From: Chaenocephalus aceratus
Lineage: Eukaryota; Chordata; Actinopteri; Perciformes; Channichthyidae
Length of the DNA: 64,000 bases
NCBI GenBank assembly: GCA_023974075.1
Contig: CM043801.1
Span: 21,817,236-21,881,235, forward strand
Reading direction: 5' to 3'
The position numbers and the translations under genes were made by a program. Shown here one piece after another: positions 48,909 through 57,549 of the stretch (the first letter of the stretch is position 1; the number at the start of each line of letters is the position of its first letter). The notes under the pieces were generated by a model. It searched no databases and was not told the DNA's origin. It was given only the letters and a program-made list of their open reading frames with translations.

Positions 48909-48916
48909 CGCAGGGA

Positions 48917-49640
48917 CATACTGTCCCAAGCGGGGGGGGCGATCTTTCACCCACACCCAGAGCGCTTGGCTCTATGGGCCTGGCCCGTGAGTGGTACAAT
49001 CTGAATACAGGGTGACATGAAGCTGACCCTGGCAGCTGCAAAGCGAGCCAGTGGCACTCATGCGCTATCTGTACAGTCTTCAGGCACTCGGTTCGCCCCA
49101 GGGCAAACAGAGTGTGGTTGAAGCCCAACCCTGCCTTTACTTTAAGGCGGTTGGTTCGGGTACCACATTTGACATTGAGGCATCCTCCCCGCCACTGTAT
49201 TCCTCCAGGGAACAGCGGCCGGTTTTGCCGTGTCCAGCCCGTGCTTTACGCACGTACAGGGACAGATCAAGGGTGCTTCGTCATAATGACCAAAACCCCT
49301 TGTGTCCTGGGCTAACCCTTATAAGGGCAAGCCTGTTACTAAGCAACGGCTCTCCCACTGGTTTGTGGAAGCAATTGCTTTGGGGCCCATACGAGTCAGA
49401 GTTCGCAGGCACCCTCGGGTCCGCAAGCTCTTTTGACTCAGGGTCTGGCTGCATCCTGGGCTCTGTCCTCCCATCCAAGACATTGGTGCAAGCGGCGGGC
49501 TGGTCCTCGCCGCTCACTTTTGTCCGCCTCTTAACAGTCTGGACGTTCTACTCCCAGTGTGCCTCAAGCAGTGCTGGGCACCTGGTTGAGTCAGAGCTCT
49601 ACCTGTTAAAGTTCCGGTTGGTTTGGTGATTTTCGAGATA
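48917..49640 (+). pseudogene. DIRS tyrosine recombinase remnant
   Basis: After the hAT the frame continues DILSQAGGAIFHPHPERL to a stop just after 49000. Further on, in mixed frames, come LSHWFVEAI (near 49350) and GWSSPLTFVR (near 49500), pieces that resemble the C-terminal part of fish DIRS tyrosine recombinases near the catalytic His and Tyr. The frame changes more than once and stops occur, so no full catalytic Arg-His-Arg-Tyr set can be read. Confidence 0.7.
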
Positions 49641-49670
49641 AGCTCGTCTGGCAATACGGGAGCTACAATT

Positions 49671-49766
49671 TCCCATAGTGAGACATCGAACGGAGTGTTA
49701 TGAATGAGAACTATAGGTTACTTACGTAACCCCAGACTCAGAGTAACATGAAGTGAGATGTCTCAC
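49671..49766 (+). repeat. DIRS internal complementary region
   Basis: Bases 49671-49711 are the reverse complement of 44526-44566 and bases 49709-49766 are the reverse complement of the last 60 bases of the element, with one small difference. The junction carries AAC. This structure templates completion of the ends in DIRS replication models, and here it defines the termini. Confidence 0.93.
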
Positions 49767-49840
49767 CAGACGGCCCTCCTTGCTATGGTGAAGCTAGAAG
49801 AGGTGCTTATTTTGAATGACGCATGCGTCGTGACGCAAGC

Positions 49841-49960
49841 TACTTATAGGGGGTGAATTCCCTGACGCTGACGTCAAGATCACCAGCCAATCAGGATTGG
49901 CGTAATGAGATTGATGCTTCTGTTTGCTCCGCGATGAGGCGCATCCCATAGTGAGACATC
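49841..49960 (-). repeat. DIRS right inverted terminal repeat
   Basis: Inverted partner of 44550-44669; nearly identical over its length. The right terminus continues to GTT at 50007-50009 with CTGGGGTTACGTAAGTAACC, a short palindrome-rich tail. Confidence 0.93.
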
Positions 49961-50009
49961 TCACTTCATGTTACTCTGACACCTGGGGTTACGTAAGTAA
50001 CCTATAGTT

Positions 50010-52002
50010 TTTTTTGACCATTCATTCCAATGGCTGGCGTCTATGTCACGTGATCTTCAAATTTCTCCCTGCGGAAAAAGAAAACATGGCCGAACTTCGT
50101 TTTATTCTCGGTGGAAAATGCCTATTTTAAAGTTAGTTTGGCCATTAAAATGCGTTTTGATGTCATTTGATACGAGAAATATGAGTTGTTATTTCAGATT
50201 ATGTGTGCAGTGGATGTACATGATCTTTAGTTTGCTAGTTATTACGAAGATTACTTCAGGAAATCGCGACGTTTTCATTGTTACCAAGGTGGTTGCTAGG
50301 GACGCTGCTATCGATATTATTTCTGTTATGTTGTGTAACTGTTTAATGGTGTTATCTTTATTGCTACCCCCCTTCACCGTCAATGTATAGTGTTGGTCCA
50401 CAGCCTAAACATATTAGTTTAACAAAATCTGCACCTAAAGATAGCCTACGTTATTTTCCCCTGTGCAATTCCAGTCTCACAGCACATCGTCATTAACAAA
50501 TACCGGAAACAGACCGAAAACATTTTTTAAAAATAAAATAATACTTTATTCCAAGTGTGCTTGCTTTTCTCTTTGAAAGTCATCACATAACGGCATTGTA
50601 ATACACGGTTCGGCTGCATTAAATATTACATATCTGCCGTAGTTCTGTATTTATAGAGCCCTGATGAGAAGACTTCTAGACAAACATGAGGAACTGAAAA
50701 CGTGATGTGGATCATAAATATATCAGCCATTAAACAACATCTTACATTTCTTTTCACACAATACGTCTCCTTGCAGTATCAACACTAATTCGGCTGACTT
50801 TTATATTTGATCCAATTGGTAGATATGCTGTATTTACACCATAAAGATGCACAGCTGATATAAAGGGACACCTAGTGGTTAAAGTATGTTATTGAATTTC
50901 ATTATTTGTATTATTAGATATTAATAGGATCCCTATAAAGTATATTCATTACTCGTTATTCTCTACTAATAGTTAATTAAAGACTGTATATAATGACTAT
51001 TTTGCACATCCCTTTCAAGATTTCAAGATTTTCTAAGGTTTATTGACATATCATATAGGCCTACACAACTATGGTGTAGTTATGCATTGAATGAAAAAAT
51101 TGGGTCGCAGGTTCCTCAATAGTGCATTACAAGACATCTATCAATATTTGTGCATACCTCCAGCAATGTTAACTATGTTGAAGCACTTATTTTAACTGAT
51201 ATTATACATAATGTATTATACTCTTATAAGATGTATGTAGATATTTCCTCTCCGGCCTTGTCAGGTATTGAACAATCAATAAATAAAGAACACAGAATTG
51301 TTAAATATAAAACACAGAATTTGTGTGATTATACTAAATGATTTACAAATAAACACCACTGCATATTTACAACTGTTACACATGCTGATGTAACACAAAT
51401 GTTCCAACTTGGGATCAATAAAGTATATCTTATCTTAAGCTGATCGATGGCTACTGCCATATTTTCAAAATGTGCCTCTGAACCTTGACAAGCGCATGTT
51501 TCAGGCTTATCAATTAATGTAATGTAATGTAATGTTATCGATTAACACCAGGGGTCACAAACATAAGACCAGCTGTTAAGTAAAGCTCTTCTGACCTTAG
51601 CTGGCATGTGTGTATATATATTAATGCTGCCCATTATGGGCACGAGCAATTTTCACCCATTTATTAATTATATGTTTTAAATTTGAGTGGTTCCTATCCC
51701 CTAAACCTCCAGGGATGTACACAGTTTAATACTGGCAACTTCTTATTATGGGAAATACGAAAATGTCTTTTAAAACTACAACTCCCAGTAGAGACGTGCC
51801 ATAGATAGAAAACATGTTGCGAAACAGAATAGCCAGCATGTGTAGTTCTGGGGACGGGGTGGGGGAGGGGGGGACGCGGTGGACCCGTTCAAATCCAGTT
51901 TTGGACAGTCTGCCGTGGTTCCATCCCATTTCAAGTGCTGTTCGAGAATCTGCGTAACCCTCGGAGCACACTCTCCAATCACAGAGCTTGAGGACTATCA
52001 CT
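50010..52002. other. loop of the large inverted repeat, no gene
   Basis: Sequence between the DIRS right end and the right arm. AT-rich. Near 51400-51440 the words GGGATCAATAAAGTATATCT and TATCTTA look like a LINE 3' tail, and at 51516-51532 there is an AATGT repeat like a SINE tail. No coding frame of interest. Confidence 0.5.
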
Positions 52003-52345
52003 GGGTTTGTCAAACAGAGCACATGGTGTAGTCCAAACGATAGCTGGGGATTCTGGGTAGTGTAGTGTCTTCTGCCATCCTTTACTCCGAAAAAAAATTT
52101 GTTTCTCCGAATACAAAAGCATTGCACACAATTTAAACCAATCAATGTTGTGTAATTAACAAGGATAACCTGGTGTTTTTTAGTCGATGAGTAGTGCAGA
52201 TATCACTGTAAAATCAATCGACAGTAAGAGGAATACTTACTTCCGGGTGTACAATTCTCCGTTATCCAATGGGAATGGACGCTCACATTGCCTTTAAGGG
52301 CAGCCGACACAAACGAATGCCGTGCTTCCATGAGCGTCAAATCCC
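52003..52345 (-). repeat. large inverted repeat, right arm
   Basis: Reverse-complement partner of 44169-44524, from GGGTTTGTCAAACAG to GAGCGTCAAATCCC. It shows scattered substitutions relative to the left arm, for example where the left arm has a TTTTTCCCGTTCGATTCGG stretch. Confidence 0.88.
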
Positions 52346-53392
52346 AAGATATATACACAAGTGACTATATTACTGCAGAGGCCTAACATAACATTGGGTG
52401 CCATGTGACAGAGATGTAGCCCCTGTAGAAGGATCCAAATATTTCAGTCAAGATTTAGCTATTGGAGGCATCAGTAGCACTGGTCCTCTTGTTTTATGTT
52501 GCATCATTTGAGAACAGCAGACTCAATGGCTCTTTAGCCAGTGTAATGCCAAACATGTTTGACTCAACAGCTTTTGTGTAAGCGGTAAACCTACAAGGGC
52601 ATTTTATATGATTGTATACGATACTACTTTCAGGCTTAAAATACACTTACCTGAAGGAGGCCCTCTGCAAAAGCTAAAGCACATCACAGTGTTGAAGTTG
52701 TACAGCAAAACATGCTTGCTCTCAGATGTTGCTCTCCCATTCCTGCAAGGCAAATATGTTCTTAATTAGTCCCATTGCCTCAACATGTCTTATACGAACA
52801 GTAAACAAATCAAGGAAATTAGAAAGATCCAGACAGTCTCGGCGGGACCAAAAGCTTGGGGTCATCATTAGAAGTGACAATTGAGTTTTCGAATTATCTG
52901 CCAAAATCATTAGAGATGTTACTTGGAGAGTTCAACGGTTTCTTTAAGGAACTTATTTCCACTTATTTCCATGAGTTAACTTATTACAGTGTAGGGGTAT
53001 CAACCAACACAAGGACAGGTTTAGCTGTTTTGCCTTATAAAATTAAAAGACATCTCAAAAAAGCATTATAAAACAGCAATCATATTATAACTCCCAATTC
53101 TGCTTTGTCTCTTGGTAAATGATCATCACACCAAACAGCATCAATTTGGAGACAGTGAGTCAGAAGGGCTGTAGCAAGCTAACTTAGTTAAAGGGATGTG
53201 AACTTGCCTGAAATCCAATACATTTACTGCCATTTTTAACAGCCATGCTGAGGATTGTTCCAGCAGGAATAGAGCCAGCTAATTCCAAGACTGTTTTTTC
53301 AAAATAATGCAAAGAAAATTGTCGTTTTACAACTTGTGTGAGAATACAAAATAAGGAAAAAAACAGTTGCATTCTGATGATACAGTAGTAGG
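52346..53392. other. no gene seen
   Basis: AT-rich sequence between the inverted repeat and the LTR element. A 71-codon frame at 52856-53071 has no recognised content. Confidence 0.55.
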
Positions 53393-53396
53393 CTAT

Positions 53397-53632
53397 TGTA
53401 GTGCCGAGAGATATGGAGTCAGAGGCGGTGCAAGGAAGGTGCAAGAATAGTAATTTATTCACAAGCTGCAAAGGACATGTTGTCGGGTCGCAGCCCGGGT
53501 CGACAAGAGAGAGAGCCAAGAGGGCACACACTATTTATAAGTAACCCATAACATGTCCGTGTGGGAACAATAACCGCAACTGTAGTTCCAAGTTTGAATT
53601 ATGTCCCAGTGGTTAAATAGGTGGTCACCACA
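53397..53632 (-). repeat. 3' LTR of the non-autonomous element
   Basis: 236 bp. On the minus strand it includes TATTTAACC-type promoter-like sequence, TATAAATAG (a TATA-like word) and AATAAA near GTGAATAAATTAC as a polyadenylation signal. Confidence 0.95.
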
Positions 53633-53878
53633 CAAGCCACCCCAGAATTCAAACATGGCAAAAAAATATATCCCCACGTCCGTGGAGGGAGCACCACAAG
53701 GGCCGAGGAGGGTGGGGCCGCAGGTGAGGACCGGGCCATGGAACGGGCCACGAAAGGGGGCCGCAGGAGAGGGCAGGGGCCCTAACGAGGGCGAGGGCAC
53801 CCCCACCGGGGGCGGGCCGGAACGGGCCGTCGTAAGGGGGCCGCAGTAGGTGTCGCGGAGAACTCAGCAGGAAAGAGC

Positions 53879-54180
53879 GCAACCCGGCCGCAGGCAGACG
53901 CACAACGGCGGGGGGCACGAAGTCCTCGGCAGGCGTCGAGGTATCCCCGGAAGAGAGGAGCAGTCCCCCCGGGAGGAAGGAGCGCAACCCGGCCGCAGGC
54001 AGACGTGCAACGGCGGCGGGCACGAAGTCCTCGGCAGGCGTCGAGGTATCCCCAGGAAGCAGGAGAGCAACCGGGAAGCAGGAGAGCAACCCGGCCGCAG
54101 GCAGACGTGCCGCGGCGGCGGGCATGAAGTCCTCAGCAGGCGCTGAGGCATCCCCGGGAAGCAGGAGAGGCCAGACAGGG
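53879..54180. repeat. 102-105-bp tandem repeat, three copies
   Basis: Units start GCAACCCGGCCGCAGGCAG at 53879, 53984 and 54086. Each contains GGCATGAAGTCC- or GGCACGAAGTCC-type words and ends in a GGTATCCCC-like word. They lie inside the non-autonomous LTR element. Confidence 0.9.
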
Positions 54181-54453
54181 TCCCGGAGCGCGCCACCCAT
54201 GGGCCGATGGAGCATGGGCGACGTCCGGAACTGTCGAGGTGAGAGGGGGTCCAGGAGTGCGCCACCCAGGCGCCGATGAACGTGAGTGGCGTCTGGATAT
54301 CCCCGGAAGGCAGGAGAGGCCAGACAGGCTCCGGAGCGCGCCACCCACGGGCCGATGGCAGCATGGGCGACGTCCAAAACCGTCGAGGCGAGACGGGGTC
54401 CAGGAGTGCACCACCCAGGCGTCGATGAAAACGTGAGTGGCGTCTGGAACCGC
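54152..54453. repeat. about 147-bp tandem repeat, two copies
   Basis: Two units share GGAGCGCGCCACCCA, GGGCCGATGG, CATGGGCGACGTCC, GGGGTCCAGGAGTGC and GTGAGTGGCGTCTGGA in the same order, starting near 54184 and 54331. Confidence 0.85.
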
Positions 54454-54563
54454 AGTCGAGGTGGTGAAAAAGGTGAGAGTGTCCACATGAGGTCAACCAG
54501 CTGGTCGAACCTCCTCTCTGGCACCAGAAAAAAACTCAAAAGGGCCGATAGCCGTTAGCACTA

Positions 54564-54641
54564 GCCGTCGTTAGCCCCACGTGGTTAGCCGCTAGCTGGC
54601 AGCCATGGGTAGCTGCCAGCCGTCGTTAGCCCCACGTGGTT
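54564..54641. repeat. short direct repeat, two copies
   Basis: CCGTCGTTAGCCCCACGTGG followed by TTAG occurs at 54564 and again at 54618, 54 bp apart, in the leader region of the non-autonomous element. Each has a CACGTG core. Confidence 0.85.
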
Positions 54642-54857
54642 AGCAGCCGGGACGTGCAGCCCCGAAGAACAAACCCACGAGGTAGCAATGGGGTTGCTGG
54701 TCGACCCAGCAGGTCGTGCATCGTCCCCCCGTTGGATAGAAAGCCGATGCGGGAACGGCGAGCAAAGTCTTCAGCCTTCTGCGGAGTGCGCACCGAGCCT
54801 CAGTCCGCGTGCCGGTGGCAGCCACGGACGTCTCCAATCAAACCCCGGCATTTCAAG

Positions 54858-54877
54858 AAAGGAACTCGAGTTCCTTT
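54858..54877. repeat. perfect 20-bp palindrome in the leader
   Basis: AAAGGAACTCGAGTTCCTTT is identical to its own reverse complement. It lies 54-73 bases downstream of the 5' LTR in transcript orientation. Confidence 0.97.
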
Positions 54878-54930
54878 TGCCGTGTTCGACTCCGTCCCGG
54901 AAACTTCTCAAGACGTATCAGGGTCACCAG

Positions 54931-55166
54931 TGTAGTGCCGAGAGATATGGAGTCAGAGGCGGTGCAAGGAAGGTGCAAGAATAGTAATTTATTCACAAGC
55001 TGCAAAGGACATGTCGTCGGGTCGCAGCCCGGGTCGACAAGAGAGAGAGCCAAGAGGGCACACACTATTTATAGGTAACCCATAACATGTCCGTGTGGGA
55101 ACAATAACCGCAACTGTAGTTCCAAGTTTGAATTATGTCCCAGTGGTTAAATAGGTGGTCACCACA
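54931..55166 (-). repeat. 5' LTR of the non-autonomous element
   Basis: 236 bp, differing from the other LTR at two positions (in the ATGTCGTCGG and TATAGGTAAC words). It is flanked on the right by CTAT. Confidence 0.95.
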
Positions 55167-55170
55167 CTAT

Positions 55171-55514
55171 AGAGTTTATGACAGAAGGCGATTTTAGCTA
55201 GCTAAGAAATAAAATACGTTTTGAACTTTGGGAACAATAAATTACAAATTATATATGGCATAGAGTGGAAGACCCTTGTGTAGGTACAGCAATGCCATGT
55301 GTTTTGTTTATATTATGTCATTGACGTTGTTGTTAGCACAACACACAGACCAGTGTAGGCTATAGTTGACCAAAGCTAGTATGGGCAAGAAGAGTAAATG
55401 ACTCACAACAACGCTTTAAAAAACATAGTTAATATTTTTAAACTAGCCAGTGTATCTACTTCAATGGAGATAATCGTTTAGCCTACCTGAGATTAACTGT
55501 TCGGAGCAAAGGTG
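55171..55514. other. spacer between the two LTR elements, no gene
   Basis: About 340 bp of AT-rich sequence separating the oppositely oriented LTR elements. Nothing recognisable. Confidence 0.6.
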
Positions 55515-55518
55515 AACG

Positions 55519-55728
55519 TGTGGTGACACGTTATTGGACATAATTCACCTCTCGTATTGTGTTGCCACACGGACCCTTTAGTGGGAACACCTGTAGCGTT
55601 AGCTGCCATTCCTGCTAGCTCGTCAAGCAGAGCAGTTCATGTGATAACCTCTCTGTTATTAATGGCTAATAAAGATTGGAACTCTGTTCTTAATACACCG
55701 CCTCCGACTCCCTTTTCCTGGCACTACA
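55519..55728 (+). repeat. Gypsy 5' LTR
   Basis: TGTGGTGACACG...GGCACTACA, 210 bp. It contains AATAAA in GGCTAATAAAGATTGG. It shares its end sequences with the LTR of the non-autonomous neighbour, suggesting a related family. Confidence 0.96.
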
Positions 55729-55775
55729 CTGGTGACCTTGACTTTTCCGAGAAAGTTTCCGGGAAATTAACGAGC

Positions 55776-56444
55776 ATGGCTGAACGTGATGTGTTCGTAA
55801 AGCTGCCGGAATTCTGGGAGCACGCCGCGGAGGCATGGTTCGCACATGTGGAGGCGCACTTCGCCTGCTGACAGGTCCGTGACGGGGACCTGAAATACTA
55901 CCATGTGGTAGCAGCGCTGGGCAGCTCTGCGTCGTCCAGGTTGGTGGGATTCACCGCAGCCCCCCCACATCATGGCAAATATGAGGCGATTAGGGCCGTT
56001 CTCCTTAAGACATTTAGCTTATCCGCTAAGGAGAGGGCCCGCCAGATACTTGACATTCAAGGCCTAGGAGACAGCAAGCCATCCCAGCTAATGGAGAAAA
56101 TGCTAAATCTGCTAGGGGTGGAAGATCCCCGGATTTTATTCACGGAGATTTTCCTGCGTCACTTGTCTCCCCGGGTACAGACGGCGCTGGCCAACACGCC
56201 TGTCACGGAGCCCCGTGCTTTGGCTGAGGAAGCGGATCGTTTTTTCCTAGCTACACAACAGCCCGGTGCAGAGACGTTAGCTGCGACACTCAACGGCCCA
56301 TCTGCAGTCAAGAAAGCGTGGCGAAGGCCGGACACGGCTGTGCGGAGCCGGCGTGGAGACGCCGGAGAGTGCGTTTACCACGCACGTTTCGGGACAAGGG
56401 CGAAGAGCAAACCCCCGGGAAACGGAGGGGATGGCGCTCAGTAG
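55776..56444 (+). pseudogene. Gypsy gag with an in-frame TGA
   Basis: The ATG at 55776 opens AERDVFVKLPEFWEHAAEAW, a typical start of this gag type. A TGA at 55869-55871 stops it after HFAC; the same frame reopens with QVRDGDLKYYHVVAALG and runs to 56444. The body (ILDIQGLGDSKPSQLMEKML, then LFTEIFLRHLSPRVQTAL) matches the retrotransposon gag capsid fold region. The tail has CVYHARFG, a degenerate Cys/His motif instead of a clear zinc knuckle. Pol overlaps in the -1 frame. Confidence 0.85.
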
Positions 56445-57335
56445 TGGCTCTGAGCGTCGGCGGCACGTGCAGGCTCCTCTTCGTCAGCGACAGCGTTTCG
56501 GGGAGCCTGTTTCTGTGTGACACGGGCGCTCAACGGAGCGTAGTTCCAGCGTCGAGTGAAGACGTCGCCCGTGGGGGGCACAGACCGCGATTGACGAAGG
56601 CTAACGGCGGTCCCATTCGCACATACGGCGTGAGGCCTATGTGTCTGTGCATCGGAGGACAGCGTTTCAGCTGGGATTTCGTGACACCGGACATTTCTTT
56701 TCCCCTCCTCGGAGCGGATTTTTTGTGTGCTCATGGACTCTTAGTGGATGTTAAGAATAGGTGTTTGGTTGATGCCTTAACGTTTTCTTCCCTCGTGTGC
56801 ACACTTGGCAGCGCAGCGTACGACGGGCTGTCAGGCTCGCTGTCAGGGGCAGACACGTTTCTCAGACTGTTGGCTGAGTTTCCAGACCTGTCGCTACCCA
56901 CCTTCTCTGCGCTTACCACTAAGCATGGCGTGGAACACCACGTCACTACCGGGGGGGCTCCTGTCTACGCCAGGGCCCGGCAGTTGAACCCTTCTAAGCT
57001 GTCTGTAGCGAGGGCGGAGTTCGCAACCATGGAGCGCCTAGGCATTGTCCGCCGCTCCGACAGTCCTTGGGCTTCCCCCCTGCACGTCGTTCCCAAACCG
57101 AACGGCGGGTTCAACGACGCCACTACGCCTGACCGCTATCCGGTGCCGCACATTCAGGACTTTTCGGCGCATCTGGCCGGTACAGGGGTGTTTTCCAAGG
57201 TGGACCTGGTGCGTGGGTACCACCAGGTGCCCATGCAGCCCCTGGACATTCCCAAGACAGCAGTGATAACGCCTTTTGGACTTTTTGAGTTCCTGCGGAT
57301 GCCTTTTGGACTCAAGAATGCCGCTCAGACGTTCC
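56318..57335 (+). pseudogene. Gypsy protease and N-terminal reverse transcriptase
   Basis: Aspartic protease with FLCDTGAQRSVVP (catalytic Asp-Thr-Gly), then PLLGADFLCAHGLLVD, a motif common to Gypsy proteases. The RT begins near SDSPWASPLHVVPKPNGG. The usual RPCGDYR-type motif after PNGG is missing, and NDATTPDRYPVPH follows directly, so a short in-frame gap is likely. FSKVDLVRGYHQVPM (first catalytic Asp) and FGLFEFLRMPFGLKNAAQTF follow. The frame then changes, with one extra base near 57336. Confidence 0.88.
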
Positions 57336-57336
57336 T

Positions 57337-57530
57337 AGCGCCTGATGGATTCGGTGCTGCAGGACCTGCCGTTTGTGTTTGTCTACCTCGGCGACATACT
57401 CGTCGCCAGCGCTTCAGTGCAGGAGCACCTGTCCCACCTCCGAGCCCTTTTCACACGGCTCAACGAACACGGATTAATCATCAATCCTGCAAAGTGCCAG
57501 TTCGGGGCACCGCGTCACCAAGGGCGGTGC
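57337..57530 (+). pseudogene. Gypsy reverse transcriptase, catalytic part with YLGD
   Basis: Next frame: VLQDLPFVFVYLGDILVAS, then HLSHLRALFTRLNEHGL, then INPAKCQFG. The catalytic motif is Tyr-Leu-Gly-Asp at 57384-57395 where Tyr-x-Asp-Asp is expected; a single transition would explain the Gly. After FGAP the usual connection to RNase H is shortened and the frame changes again near 57505-57530, suggesting a deletion. Confidence 0.87.
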
Positions 57531-57549
57531 GACACCTCTACCAGCGAAG

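Larger units (their letters stand above)
44526..50009 (+). mobile_element. DIRS-type tyrosine-recombinase retrotransposon, degraded
   Basis: The ends and internal parts fit the DIRS plan. The left terminal repeat (44550-44669) is inverted at 49841-49960, nearly identical over about 120 bp. An internal complementary region at 49671-49766 is the reverse complement of the left end (44526-44566) joined to that of the right end (about 49950-50009), as known for DIRS circular intermediates. GTT occurs at both outer borders (44526-44528 and 50007-50009) and AAC at the junction in the internal region (49709-49711), so GTT may be the recombination core. Order: gag, reverse transcriptase, RNase H, tyrosine recombinase. 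All are broken by stops, frame changes and a hAT insertion. There is no LTR and no integrase. Confidence 0.92.
53649..54539 (-). pseudogene. chimeric integrase-fragment/tandem-repeat ORF
   Basis: A 296-codon open frame. Near its start it reads FLVPERRFDQLVDLMW, close to the neighbouring Gypsy integrase FLVPERRFDHVNIDLVG but without the Asn-Ile-Asp context. Later RPPYDGPFR matches the integrase C-terminal QPPYDGPFR. Between these are repeated Pro/Ala/Leu-rich units, such as TSTPAEDFVPAAVARLPAAG repeated three times, and DVAHAAIGPWVARSG resembling DVARAFIATWVCRFG of the integrase. No Asp-Asp-Glu triad is kept. It looks like a deleted and internally amplified integrase region; whether it is translated is unknown. 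Confidence 0.6.
53397..55166 (-). mobile_element. non-autonomous LTR retrotransposon (Gypsy-related), minus strand
   Basis: Two 236-bp direct repeats (53397-53632 and 54931-55166) differing at two positions bracket 1298 bp. In minus orientation the LTR reads TGTGGTGACC...GGCACTACA, with TG and CA ends. CTAT flanks both sides (53393-53396 and 55167-55170). After the 5' LTR comes TGGTGACC, a primer-binding-site candidate identical to that of the Gypsy element next door. Before the 3' LTR comes TTCTGGGGTGGCTTG, a polypurine tract similar to the neighbour's. The interior encodes no protease, RT or RNase H. It keeps two short integrase-like fragments around GC-rich tandem repeats. It should depend on an autonomous relative. 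Confidence 0.93.
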
